This document shows positions 10,049 through 21,430 of a DNA stretch of 64,000 bases, in pieces. The notes beneath the pieces are model-generated. The model was not told the DNA's origin and made no database searches. It saw only the letters and a list, made by a program, of their open reading frames with translations. A program made the position numbers and the translations under genes. The stretch comes from Taudactylus pleione (Eukaryota; Chordata; Amphibia; Anura; Myobatrachidae). The stretch is from NCBI GenBank assembly GCA_031769625.1, contig JAUIMM010000200.1, forward strand, positions 55,698,001 to 55,762,000. Reading direction: 5' to 3'. Each line of letters starts with the position of its first letter. Position 1 is the first letter of the stretch.

Positions 10049-10856
10049 ATGAATTATCAACTCTTCCAGGGAGACCAGCCTCCATAACGTACAGAGGGAC
10101 CTGTGGTGGTGGATTCCAGCGGGGACAAATTAATACTCTGTGAGAATGAGGATGTACACAACACTGAAAAGGGTGAGGAATCAGTGAATGAGGAGGATGA
10201 GGAGGACATCTTGCCTCCGTAGAGCCAGTTTGTGCAGGGACAGATTAATTGCCAGCTTGTTTTGTGGGGGCCCAAACGAACCAATCATTTCAGCCACAGT
10301 CGTGTGGCAGACCCTGGCGCTGAAGTGATTGGGTTGTTAAAGTGTGCATGTCCTGTTTATACAACATAATGGTGGGTGGGAGGGCCCAAGGACAATTCCA
10401 TCTTGCACCTCTTTTTTTCTTTGCATTATGTACTGTTTGGGGCCTAGTTTTTCAAACTGCCATCCTGTCTGCCACTGCAGTGTCACTCCTAGATGGGCCA
10501 CGTGTTTGTGCCGCCCACTCGTGTCGCTTAGCATAGTCATCCAGCTACCTCGGTGCAACCTTTTGGACATAAAAACACTATTGTGAGGTGTGAGGTGTTC
10601 AGAATAGACTGGAAATTAGTGGAAATTAAGGTTATTGAGGTTAATAATAGCATAGGAGCAGAAAAACCCACAAATTCTGTGATTTTAGCTGTTTTTCTGC
10701 TTTTTTTCAAAAATATACAGATCCAAAACACAAAACCCAGAACCCAAAACACGGAAGGGTGGTTTTGGCAAAACCAATCCAGATCCAAAACATGAAGAAA
10801 GATCCAGATCCAAAACCAAAACACAAAACACGAAAAGTGGCCGGTGCACACCCCTA
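10049..10856 (+). other. 3' region of hAT-B copy 1
   Basis: This holds the remnant of the acidic C-terminal tail (to about 10222), then a non-coding 3' region ending in repeated 'gatccaaaacacaaaac' motifs, which in the other copies also lead to the terminal 'ccggtgcacacccct'. The block is highly similar in copies 2 (23310-24104), 3 (50674-51470, reversed) and 34327-34920. Confidence 0.8.
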
Positions 10857-11100
10857 ATTTTCACCAGTAAAGCTTCCCCATATGAACAGCACAGGTATTT
10901 TGGCAGTACTTTTATCGCCACAATACCTGTTCTTTCAGCAGATTAAAATTCTTTAAAAAATGCTTTATTCCTTGCAAAATATTTTTATTTTATGCAGAAT
11001 TTTTATTTATTTTTTTTTTTCTTGTAAGGATGGATGGGGGGCCCCAGACAAGAAACTTGCTTAGGGCCCCATGAAGTGCAAATCCGCCTCTGGTCAGCAG

Positions 11101-11849
11101 TCGTGGGCGATCCTTAGGAAAGGCCACCCACTGCTGCTGGCTGCTCTTCTTGCAGTACTGTGAAGTCCTGAAAGAAATGGAAGTATCATTAATTCATTAT
11201 GTTTTATATAGTTAAGGAAATAAAAGTTTATGATGTGTGTATGTATACTTAATTTTTAAAATGGTCAAATTATGTAAATAAGAGTTATTTAACCCTTCAG
11301 TATAAAATCTGCATTTGTTAATACAAATCTGCTGAAGCAGGTTTAAATTTAAATAGCGATTATTTACAAAATTTCCTAATAAAAAAAAAATCGACAATTT
11401 GGGGGAATTTTTTTGTCAAAATAGCTCAACAGGGAGATCACACATAGGACTAGTGTATCATGGGCGTGTTGTGGGTGTATAGACATACACTGTAATTGTA
11501 GGATATTCAGTGGTGATTATTATGGACCTGATTAAAAGGTGGATGCAATTCATGCGCAGTTGTGGATATATAGATACGCAATAGAGAATATATGCCAATG
11601 CCAGTGTCAGCATTTAACTTCTGTAATAGCGCGTAACAAACTGAGTAAACCTTGAGATGCCCACTTCCATTATCTGAGCACAGTGCAAATCCGCTGGTGG
11701 TTAAGAACACTCCACCATCGACGCACCATTGTTCACACCATCAACCCCTTACACAGACTATGGGTCGTGCAGTGTATCCATCTCAAATCCCTCAACAAAT
11801 GGCCTCTGTGTCTGTGTTACTGTGAAAGAGCGCAGCCACATGCATTTAT
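11101..11849. other. Intergenic stretch, nothing recognised
   Basis: AT-rich unique-looking DNA with no gene, delimited element or notable repeat. Confidence 0.5.
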
Positions 11850-13175
11850 ATTCCCATGACACGCCCATAACACACCTATAACATGCCCATGACACACCCA
11901 TAACACACCTATAACACGCCCATAAGACACCTATAACATGCCCATGACACGCCCATAACACACCTATAACACGCCCATAACACACCTATAACATGCCCAT
12001 AACACACCTATAACACGCCCATAACACACCTATAACACGCCCATGACACACCCATAAGACACCTATAACACGTCCATGACACACCCATGACACCTATAAC
12101 ATGCCTATGACACGCCCATAAGACACCTATAACACGCCCATGACACGCCCATAACACACCTATAACATGCCCATGACACACCCATAACACACCTATAACA
12201 CGCCCATAAGACACCTATAACATGCCCATGACACGCCCATAACACACCCATAACACGCCCATGACACGCCCATAACACACCTATAACATGCCCATGACAC
12301 ACCCATAACACACCTATAACACGCCCATAAGACACCTATAACATGCCCATGACACGCCCATAACACACCTATAACACGCCCATGACACACCCATAAGACA
12401 CCTATAACATGCCCATGACACGCCCATAACACACCTATAACACGCCCATAACACACCTATAACACGCCCATAACACACCTATAACATGCCCATAACACAC
12501 CTATAACATGCCCATAACGCACCTATAACACGCCCATAACACACCTATAACATGCCCATGACACAACTATAACACGCCCATGACACACCCATAAGACACC
12601 TATAACACGTCCATAACACACCCATAAGACACCTATAACATGCCCATGACACGCCCATAACACACCTATAACACGCCCATAACACGCCCATAACACACCT
12701 ATAACATGCCCATGACACAACTATAACACGCCCATGACACACCCATACGACACCTATAACACGTCCATGACACACCCATAAGACACCTATAACATGCCCA
12801 TGACACGCCCATAACACACCTATAACACGCCCATAACACACCTATAACACGCCCATAACACACCTATAACACGCCCATAACACGCCCATAACACACCTAT
12901 AACACGCCCATAACACACCTATAACATGCCCATGACACACCTATAACACGCCCATGACACACCCATAAGACACCTATAACATGCCCATGACACACCCATA
13001 ACACACCTATAACACGCCCATAACACACCTATAACACGCCCATGACACGCCCATGACACACCTATAACACTCCCATAAGACACCTATAACATGCCCATGA
13101 CACGCCCATAACACACCTATAACACTCCCATAAGACACCTATTACACGCCCATGACACGCCCATAAAACAACCTC
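11850..13175. repeat. 1.3-kb minisatellite of 'cacgcccataacacacctata' type
   Basis: Tandem 10-11-bp half-units ('acacgcccat', 'aacacaccta', 'taacatgcccatgac') combine into about 20-33-bp units, over 50 units in all. All bottom-strand open frames here (MCYGRVIGVLWACHGHV-type) are repeat translations, not genes. Runs of repeated higher-order blocks suggest unequal exchange. Confidence 0.95.
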
Positions 13176-13771
13176 TTTTTGTGCTCACTTCAGGTCACCA
13201 CCCAGAAAAGCAATGATTCGGATTGACATTTTCTATAGATACCCATCCTGTACGGAACTGCAATCGCTATTTTACAGTTAAGTTAACGTATGGGCAGATT
13301 GTGTTTCTCTGACTTTTTGCACATGCGCAGTAGCAAATCATTGCTCAATGTCTAGCTCTGTATCAGGGCCTAATGCGGATCTGTTTCCAAATGAATCTGT
13401 GGCACCAAGGATAGGGTTAGTTCCATACGCGCTGTGGATGTGTAAGGGCTGTGCAGCCGCAGAGAATCCTGCAACTCTGAATATAAGCAAAGATCCACAT
13501 TTATTTCCAAGCACGTTATGTTTATTACTCATGGGATTATTTATTACATAATCCCATGAATACCCAGAATTGTTTTTCCAGTGTCAATAAAATAAACAGT
13601 TTCAAAAACAATTTAAAACTCCATAGTATTTGTTGCTGGTTTCGTCTTTATTTTATACAAGAGAGGCGAGTTGTCAAATGACAAGGTCTAATAGGTGGGA
13701 CTGGGGCAGGCCGGTGAAGAATATGTGTGCATCTAACTCTGCACTGTTTTCCTGATAAAATTAAATATAAT
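13176..13771. other. Intergenic stretch, nothing recognised
   Basis: No gene or repeat that I can delimit. A palindromic 'aatcccatgaa'/'tcatgggatt' lies near 13530-13560. Confidence 0.4.
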
Positions 13772-13774
13772 TAA

Positions 13775-15099
13775 GGGCCTGATTCAGATTTAGGAATAGG
13801 CTAAAACTAGGTACACAAGGGAGCGACCTGCGATTGCTCTGACTTTACTGACGATTTCACTTGAGCCCAGAAAAAGCGATATTGAGCGTACACACACTGC
13901 AATCTTATGAACGACCGAACAATATATTGTATAGTTTGGTCGCTAGCGATTTATCATTCCTCCTGTACACACTAGAACCACCGTCATTAGGATGAAGACA
14001 TGAAGGTGATGTCAAGTTGGTCTGACATATCGTTTGTCGTCCGGTTTGCCGTACACACTGCACGACAGGCACAAAATTGCAGCACATCAAACCTGGCGTC
14101 CGTCATTTGCGACCGCAGGAGCTCACAATCATGCATACACACTGAGCGATGTACTGTAGGCGTGATGTTGTTACAAAATGGCAAATCATCCCGACATTAC
14201 TCCAGTGTGTACTCAGGGCCTGATTCAGAGCCGCTGGTAAGCGGCTGCTCGTTCGCTCTGAGCGATGTTCGCACAACTGCACATGCGTATGGGTCGTAAT
14301 GCGCATGCGCAAACCAGTCATTGCGGTCGGAAATCGTGCGCTCGCAAAACAGTGAGGGGCTGCTAATTTCATTGACAGAATGTACCGTTTGTGGGTGGTA
14401 ACAGGGGAAGGTGCTTGAAAACGGGGGAGTGGAGATCCGAACGCAGGCGTGCCTAACGGTCAAAAGGGCATTTAATGGGAGTGCATAATTAGTAAAGTAA
14501 ATGACCACGTCACTTGGTTGTCTTTTAGCCTGAACTGCTCGCAGTGATAGCGGTAAGAAAAACCTGCACTGCGAGCAGTTCAGATGCCTTTCGATGTAGC
14601 CGATTAATCTAATAAATACCGGAGATGACGTGTGATGCGAACGGCAAAGGGGCGTCTTTACAAAATAGCGAGTGCATTTTTCGTTCGCTCACTCAGACAT
14701 AGAGGCGTCAACAAACCGCAAAGAGCGAGCGCTCAATTTAAATAGCCGGCCCTTTTTTTGGAACGACCGTCCGCAAATAGCGTCCGGCTCTAAATCAGGC
14801 CCTTAGCTTTTAGATAGAGCAAGTAACTGTACATCTTGGAAAAACCATGTTGCACTGCAGGTGGGGCAGATTGAAAATGTGCAGATTTAGATTTGGGTGG
14901 GGTGTGTGCAAACTGACATAGAAATTGTAGTGTAAAAATAAATCTGTCCAGCATTTGTAGGCTACATGCAAAAGCAGCCAGTATTTACCCGACAAGCAAA
15001 AAAAAATATGTATTTGCACTCCTTGTATTCCAACATGGTTTGTCCAGGTACACAGTTACTTGCTCTAGCTTACTCTATTCCCAAATCTGAATCAAGCCC
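13775..15099. mobile_element. Nested MITE with GGGCCTGATTCAG ends (Harbinger-like)
   Basis: The left end gggcctgattcagattta and the right end (reverse complement gggcttgattcagatttg) match over about 25 bp with two differences. The 3-bp flanks 'taa' at 13772-13774 and 15100-15102 are identical; 3-bp duplications are characteristic of PIF/Harbinger elements. No transposase is visible. It contains at least one complete nested element (14216-14802), and 13806-14215 has its own 'taggtacaca'/'tgtgtactca' ends suggesting another. Confidence 0.75.
14216..14802. mobile_element. 587-bp GGGCCTGATTCAGAGC element, copy 1
   Basis: Ends are gggcctgattcagagcc and ggctctaaatcaggccc. Flanks are 'tca' (14213-14215) and 'tta' (14803-14805), a degenerate 3-bp duplication. 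It contains an internal stem 'ctgaactgctcgcagtg' / 'cactgcgagcagttcag' at about 14531-14582. A highly similar copy lies at 38341-38936. Non-coding. Confidence 0.85.
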
Positions 15100-15170
15100 T
15101 AAATTCACAATCGAATGTCTCAAAGTATTCTGATATTTTCAAAACTCAGCTAACTATAACATAAGTCTTG

Positions 15171-15338
15171 GGGGTAAATTTACTAAGATAAGAGTTTTTA
15201 GAAGTGGAGATGTTGCCCATAGCAACCAATCAGATTCTGCTTAACATTTAACTAGCACCTTCTAGAAGATAATAGATAGAATCTGATTGGTTGCTATAGA
15301 CATCACTTCTAAAAACTCTCATCTTAATAAATATCCCC
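15171..15338. mobile_element. Foldback MITE, copy 1
   Basis: The two halves are nearly self-complementary: 'ttagaagtggagatgttgcc' and 'caaccaatcagattctgctt' pair with 'agaatctgattggttgct' and 'catcacttctaaaaactctc'. It has ggggtaaattta / taaatatcccc ends. A relative lies at 40251-40425. No ORF. Confidence 0.85.
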
Positions 15339-16639
15339 ATAGGGTTTATTTTAAATTATAGTTCAAGGCGCAGTGACCTCATTTTGAATATCTGATTAGT
15401 AACCTACATAAATTATATCTAACATGTACATTTTATTTTTATTTACCAGTGGTTGTTATTTTTTACTATTATTTTTCATTTCTCAGCCAAGAAAGTAGTG
15501 CTTTCAGCATTCTTTTTATTGTTTTCTGGTTTATGATCTACAATGCACATTCAAGTTATTTGTATTCTCAGTCAGAGTACAATTATCATTTTCTTCACAT
15601 TTTTATCACTTGAAAAAGTAAAAGAAAAGTAAAGTGATGCTCAATATAAAGTTTTCTTAAACCGTTTGTAACTGTAATAACAAATCTTTTTCAGTTTGAA
15701 TTAATTCAATATTTGTTTAGCTTTAGTGTTTTATTATATTATTGTTTATTTTTAGAGCAAATAAAACATGATTTTTAAGCAAGAGGCGAATGTGCAAACT
15801 GCCATCAAAGCCGTATGAAGGCTTTTTGGGGCCCGGGACACTAAAGACAAAGGAGCTTCTATAATCTAAAAGTAAATCATTATCAGTAACAGATGTTGGT
15901 AAGACAGGGCCATAACGATTGCCTGCGAAGTGGTTCATGAGTAGACTCTCAACTCGTGCTCCCAGATGTGGCTGTCCTGTGTGTGTAATAGTGACTAAGG
16001 GAATGGGGGTGATGGTTTTATGTATTGGCGTCAGAGAGAACCAAGGGGGTGGTTGCGGATTATGTAATGATGCCGATTTGTAGTTACATCCGTACTAAAT
16101 TTATGTTCTTTTCAATGTGTATTCTGCATATCCGTTTTTTTTTTGTATTCTTTATTTTATTTAATGTCTGCTGTGTTTTATGTATATCTGTAAAATTTTC
16201 AATAAATCTCTATAGGAGGAGTTACAATTTTGTATAACGCAGGAGAGCTGGGTCTAGCCTAGCTTAGGTCATTCACTTTATTGTCCTTTATTGTCCTATG
16301 TAGGTTCATTATCCGCTATTTGGGTCTAGATAGATTGGTATAGTTTAAGGGAGGATGGGTGTTTGGGATCCAAAGTATAACTAGGTTGGGTTTGGTTATA
16401 CAGGGTGGGGGTTATGGGGAGGTTTGTTTTAGGTGTATTTGGTTTTTTTTGTATTGTTATTTTGGCAGATATTGTCTGTGCGATATACGGGTAGTATATT
16501 TAGGATTTTATTGGCAGTGTGTTCAAATATTTTGTTTTGCCTCCTCTAATTACCTTTTGTCCCAACCGGGCACTGGGACTGCCTCTGATGAGGTTAAGAA
16601 CCGAGGGGTTTTGGATACTTGTAGAGAAATGACAGGGTG
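15339..16639. other. AT-rich intergenic stretch
   Basis: No gene recognised. The block at 16080-16215 (T-rich, ending 'aattttcaataaatctctat' with an AATAAA) resembles the 3' tail of a retroelement or transcript, similar in character to 24115-24195, but I cannot name it. Confidence 0.35.
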
Positions 16640-17930
16640 ACAGACTAAGTCTCCCAATTGCGGTCAAACCCAGGTTTGGTGAGACCTGCCCACAGGCATG
16701 GAGTCTAGCTCACTTGGTGGTTTTCTCCAGTGACCCCTCCAATTGGGATATGGTTTTGTCCGCACCAAGTGAGCAAGCGGCGGCCCTGTGGACAGGTACC
16801 TGGGAGTGACGGAAGACTAGGACAATATACTGAACACTATTAACACAGGAAACACTGGGAATAACACGGATGAATGGCTTGTACTGAAACACGAGGACTG
16901 AATACTCAGGGATGCTCCGGAAAGGTACTGGAAGAGCAGAGATGGAGTTATACAGAAATTCCAGAATAGAGTACACGAAGATGCCACTCGGGGCGCACTG
17001 GAGACATAGACAACTTGCACTGATGCACAGGGACAATATACACAATCGTGCGCACTTTGTACACAATCGTGCGCACTTTGTACCCAATGGTGTGTATTTT
17101 GTCCACTAAGGTGCGTCTCCGGATGCAACGACAGATGACCTTAAAAGTGTACTCAATGGTGTGTATTTTGTACACCAAGGTGCGTCTCCGGACGCAACGA
17201 CAGATGACTTTAAAGGATGTTCTGTAGTGTGTATCTGCACACGCAGGTTGAACACGAAGATTAGAATACATGGAGGTGCAATGAGAGACACTCAGGACAA
17301 TTTACACTAGACACAGGGACTGGCTACACGGAGATCTGAGTTGAGACACACTGAATGAAGTTGTACTTAACACAGGAACTGGATACAAGGAAGTGTGACT
17401 GGAGACACACAGGATGATTTGTACTGTACACTGTGACTAGATACACAGAGATCCAAGTTGAGACATACTGAATGAGTTGTACTGACAACAAAAACTGGAT
17501 ACACGGAGATCATAGAAAACAAACAGGAAACCAGGAAAATACTGTAGGAAGGAATACGGCCTCTGGAGCTAAGACGGTTGTCACAAGTAATGACTACGTC
17601 CAGTCATACGATGATGTTGAACAGCAACTTCCTGCTGCAGGAGTCAGTCCTAAATACCCCCAGGCAGCTGGTCATTGGATCACAAGATCAGCTGGGAGAC
17701 TAGCAAGACTGCCATTGGAGGAGACTGGTCAGGTGAGATGAACCAACAAGGCTGCGCCCATGCCTGCTAACACAGGAGTCCGGACGCATGCATGGAAGTC
17801 CAACCAGACCCAGGGGAGAATCCTCAGCCATAACCCACCACTGCCACTGGCGTCAGAACATCTCGGAGCCTAAAGACACCAGTCCAGCGGTGAGTAAAGG
17901 CCGATCCCAGGCCAGATTCTGACAACTTTG
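16640..17930. repeat. Degenerate tandem repeat, 'ggatacacggagat' type
   Basis: Imperfect units of roughly 50-80 bp recur ('acacaggaactggatacaag', 'agttgagacacactgaatga', 'ggatgatttgtactg'). A sharper 64-bp direct duplication lies at about 17089-17150 and 17153-17216 ('aaggtgcgtctccgga'...'gcaacgacagatgac'). The ORF at 17472-17741 has no recognisable family. It may be an old minisatellite-bearing mobile element. Confidence 0.55.
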
Positions 17931-18589
17931 CTGTTAAGATTCATATACCCAAATAGCACCTTTGGGTTCTTGTATACTCTTTTATTATGATAGGGGATCA
18001 TGAGTATATCATGTTAACACAATACGTTTTTATCACTCTGTATTGATGCAACACCAGTTGAATGTCGCTTGTATCTGCACTAGGGGTGAGCGGGTTCGGA
18101 TTTCTGAAATCCGAACCCTCCCGAGCCCCCCCGATCCGAGTCCGATCTGAGTCAGGCTCGACTTTTCCCGCCTGACTCGGATCTGAAATCGAGGCAAAAC
18201 GTCATCATCCCGCCTTCCGAGTCTCGCGGGTTTTGGATCCTATATAAGGTACCCGCGTCGGCGCCATTTTCTCACTCGGCTGTGGACAGTGAAGAGGGAG
18301 GGTGGGAGTTAGGGCTGTGTAGTGTAGTGTAGTGTAGTGCTGCTGTTGTCCACTACTTCAAAGTCCATACAGGCTGGCTGTGTTGTGCTGTGCTGCTGTT
18401 GTTAATAGGGGCTGTGTCCACTACTTCAAAGTCCATAGGGGCTGGCTGGACTGTGTTGTGCAGTCAGTTCTCCATAGGGGCTGTGTCCACTCCAAAGTCC
18501 TGTGCAGTGTCCCAGTCCTAAAGGAGTGCTGTAGTGTTGTCCAGGGGGTGCTCTGTCCATCAGGGGTGCTCCCCCCAAGTGCTAAAAAA

Positions 18590-20990
18590 ATTATATATTT
18601 TCTGTGTTTGCGAATTGTGTGCGCAGTAGCCGCACGTGCATCAACAAAGTAGTGCCAAGCGTGCGCCTGTGTCATAAGTAAAGGGCCGGCTGGCTTGACC
18701 GTTAAGGGTGCTGTAACCCCCGAAAGTACACTCCAGTCCAAACCAAAAAAAAAATTATTTTCTGTGTTTGTGAATTGTGTGCGCAGTAGCCGCACGTGCA
18801 TCAACAAAGTAGTGCCAAGCGTGCGCCTGTGTCATAAGTAAAGGGCTGGCTGGCTTGACCGTTAAGGGTGCTGTAACCCCCGAAAGTACACTCCAGTCCA
18901 AACCAAAAAAAAAATTATTTTCTGTGTTTGTGAATTGTGTGCGCAGTAGCCGCACGTGCATCAACAAAGTAGTGCCAAGCGTGCGCCTGTGTCATAAGTA
19001 AAGGGCCGGCTGGCTTGACCGTTAAGGGTGCTGTAACCCCCGAAAGTACACTCCAGTCCAAACCAAAAAAAAATATTTTTTCTGTGTTTGTGAATTGTGT
19101 GCGCAGTAGCCGCACGTGCATCAACAAAGTAGTGCCAAGCGTGCGCCTGTGTCATAAGTAAAGGGCCGGCTGGCTTGACCGTTAAGGGTGCTGTAACCCC
19201 CGAAAGTACACTCCAGTCCAAACCAAAAAAAAAATTATTTTCTGTGTTTGTGAATTGTGTGCGCAGTAGCCGCACGTGCATCAACAAAGTAGTGCCAAGC
19301 GTGCGCCTGTGTCATAAGTAAAGGGCCGGCTGGCTTGACCGTTAAGGGTGCTGTAACCCCCGAAAGTACACTCCAGTCCAAACCAAAAAAAAAATTATTT
19401 TCTGTGTTTGTGAATTGTGTGCGCAGTAGCCGCACGTGCATCAACAAAGTAGTGCCAATCGTGCGCCTGTGTCATAAGTAAAGGGCCGGCTGGCTTGACC
19501 GTTAAGGGTGCTGTAACCCCCGAAAGTACACTCCAGTCCAAACCAAAAAAAAATTATTTTCTGTGTTTGTGAATTGTGTGCGCAGTAGCCGCACGTGCAT
19601 CAACAAAGTAGTGCCAAGCGTGCGCCTGTGTCATAAGTAAAGGGCCGGCTGGCTTGACCGTTAAAGGGTGCTGTAACCCCCGAAAGTAAACTCCAGTCCA
19701 AACCAAAAAAAAAATTATTTTCTGTTTGTGAATTGTGTGCGCAGTAGCCGCACGAGCATCAACAAAGTAGTGCCAAGCGTGCGCCTGTGTCATAAGTAAA
19801 GGGCCGGCTGGCTTGACCGTTAAGGGTGCTGTAACCCCCGAAAGTACACTCCAGTCCAAACCAAAAAAAAAATTATTTTCTGTGTTTGTGAATTGTGTGC
19901 GCAGTAGCCGCACGTGCATCAACAAAGTAGTGCCAAGCGTGCGCCTGTGTCATAAGTAAAGGGCCGGCTGGCTTGACCGTTAAAGGGTGCTGTAACCCCC
20001 AAAGTACACTCCAGTCCAAACCAAAAAAAAAATTATTTTCTGTGTTTGTGAATTGTGTGCGCAGTAGCCGCACGTGCATCAACAAAGTAGTGCCAAACGT
20101 GCGCCTGTGTCATAAGTAAAGGGCCGGCTGGCTTGACCGTTAAAGGGTGCTGTAACCCCCGAAAGTACACTCCAGTCCAAACCAAAAAAAAATTATTTTC
20201 TGTGTTTGTGAATTGTGTGCGCAGTAGCCGCACGTGCATCAACAAAGTAGTGCCAAGCGTGCGCCTGTGTCATAAGTAAAGGGCCGGCTGGCTTGACCGT
20301 TAAGGGTGCTGTAACCCCCGAAAGTACACTCCAGTCCAAACCTAAAAAAAAATTATTTTCTGTGTTTGTGAATTGTGTGCGCAGTAGCCGCACGTGCATC
20401 AACAAAGTAGTGCCAAGCGTGCGCCTGTGTCATAAGTAAAGGGCCGGCTGGCTTGACCGTTAAGGGTGCTGTAACCCCCGAAAGTACACTCCAGTCCAAA
20501 CCAAAAAAAAAATTATTTTCTGTGTTTGTGAATTGTGTGCGCAGTAGCCGCACGTGCATCAACAAAGTAGTGCCAAGCGTGCGCCTGTGTCATAAGTAAA
20601 GGGCCGGCTGGCTTGACCGTTAAAGGGTGCTGTAACCCCCGAAAGTACACTCCAGTCCAAACCTAAAAAAAAATTATTTTCTGTGTTTGTGAATTGTGTG
20701 CGCAGTAGCCGCACGTGCATCAACAAAGTAGTGCCAAGCGTGCGCCTGTGTCATAAGTAAAGGGCCGGCTGGCTTGACCGTTAAGGGTGCTGTAACCCCC
20801 GAAAGTACACTCCAGTCCAAACCAAAAAAAAAATTATTTTCTGTGTTTGTGAATTGTGTGCACTGTGGCTGCACGTGCATCAACAAAGGAGCAGCGCCAA
20901 GCGTGCGCCTGTGTCCCATAAGTAAAGAGCCGGCTGGCTCATTTCTTAAAGGGTGGTGTAACCCACAAAGTGCACTACTCTCCAGCAAAA
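18590..20990 (+). repeat. Array A of hAT-B copy 2 (about 15 units of 160 bp)
   Basis: These are very homogeneous 160-bp units of the type described for copy 1, but of a distinct subtype: 'gcgcagtagccgcacgtgca', 'gtcataagtaaagggccggc', 'actccagtccaaaccaaaaa'. The last unit (about 20840-20990) reverts to the copy 1 subtype ('gcactgtggctgcacgtg', 'gtcccataag'). The near-identity of neighbouring units indicates recent local amplification. Confidence 0.95.
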
Positions 20991-21055
20991 ATAAAATAAT
21001 ATTTTCTGTGTTTGTGTGCGCTTTAGCCGCACGTATATATATCAATATAACATAA

Positions 21056-21430
21056 ATGGAGGACCAAACTTTCTCCGATAAAAATAAAATAGGGAAAGAT
21101 CAAGAACCTCTTCCTCCTAGTGCTGTTGCTGCTGCTGGGAGTTGTTCATCATCCCAGAGAGGAAGTAGGAACATCACTACTTTTACTAAACAATTGACCC
21201 TCCAACAGTCCCTAGCGATGAGGATGAAGTACGACAGCAGTCATCCTGAAGCAAAACGTATAACTGAGGCCTTGACTGCTATGTTGGTGTTAGACGTGCG
21301 TCCGGTATCCGACATTAGTGCAGTGGGATTTAGACAATTGATGGAGGTAGTGTGTCCTCGGTTCCAAATCCCGTCTAGATTCCACCTGCATCCTCAAAGC
21401 AGCAGCGACAAGCGTGCGTCTGTCTGTTAA
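21056..21430 (+). CDS. N-terminal hAT transposase ORF without BED finger, copy 2
   Basis: 124 codons, ATG to TAA. Residues 1-24 (MEDQTFSDKNKIGKDQEPLP...) correspond to the start of the full-length transposase in the 34327-39509 copy. The sequence then jumps to AAAGSCSSSQRGSRN and the region KQLTLQQSLAMRMKYDSS, PEAKRITEALTAMLVLDVRP, AVGFRQLMEVVCPRF, IPSR. The BED zinc finger that lies between these parts in the parent is deleted, apparently at a 'gctgct' microhomology. The last 15 residues and stop come from array B. It is not a functional transposase; possibly a translated relic. The same junction occurs in copies 1 and 3. Confidence 0.65.
   Translation: MEDQTFSDKNKIGKDQEPLPPSAVAAAGSCSSSQRGSRNITTFTKQLTLQQSLAMRMKYDSSHPEAKRITEALTAMLVLDVRPVSDISAVGFRQLMEVVCPRFQIPSRFHLHPQSSSDKRASVC

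Larger units (their letters stand above)
3435..10856 (+). mobile_element. hAT-B copy 1, non-autonomous, carrying satellite arrays
   Basis: The ends are taggggtgagc (left) and gcacacccct plus terminal a (right), an 11-bp inverted repeat with one mismatch. Target duplications 'attttcac' at 3427-3434 and 10857-10864 are identical, the 8-bp hallmark of hAT elements. Order: subterminal palindromes, short 'ccataggggctg' repeats, array A (about 23 units), N-terminal transposase remnant, array B with a stray transposase fragment and a nested multi-hairpin element, dimerisation-domain ORF, 3' region. At 7422 bp it is the longest of the four copies, mainly because of array length. Confidence 0.93.
2077..11092. 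mobile_element. Outer hAT element (hAT-A) interrupted by hAT-B copy 1
   Basis: The left end reads cagtggtggattt and the right end aaatccgcctctg, giving imperfect terminal inverted repeats typical of vertebrate hAT elements. It is bounded by perfect 8-bp target duplications 'gtcagcag' at 2069-2076 and 11093-11100. No transposase is seen in its own sequence, so it is non-autonomous. Removing the 7.4-kb insertion at 3435-10856 and one copy of its duplication leaves about 1.6 kb, more than half of it minisatellite. The right flank 'gggccccatgaagtgcaaatcc' style ending and the left 'cctagggccc' resemble each other across the element. Confidence 0.85.

Noticed and set aside
11758..12841. Cys/Trp/Gly-rich minus-strand frames (MCYGRVIGVLWACHG type) resembling a membrane protein
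   Set aside because: Pure translation of the 20-bp minisatellite.
16025..16237. 70-codon hydrophobic ORF as a membrane peptide
   Set aside because: T-rich sequence gives Phe/Leu-rich translation by composition; it looks like a retroelement or transcript tail.
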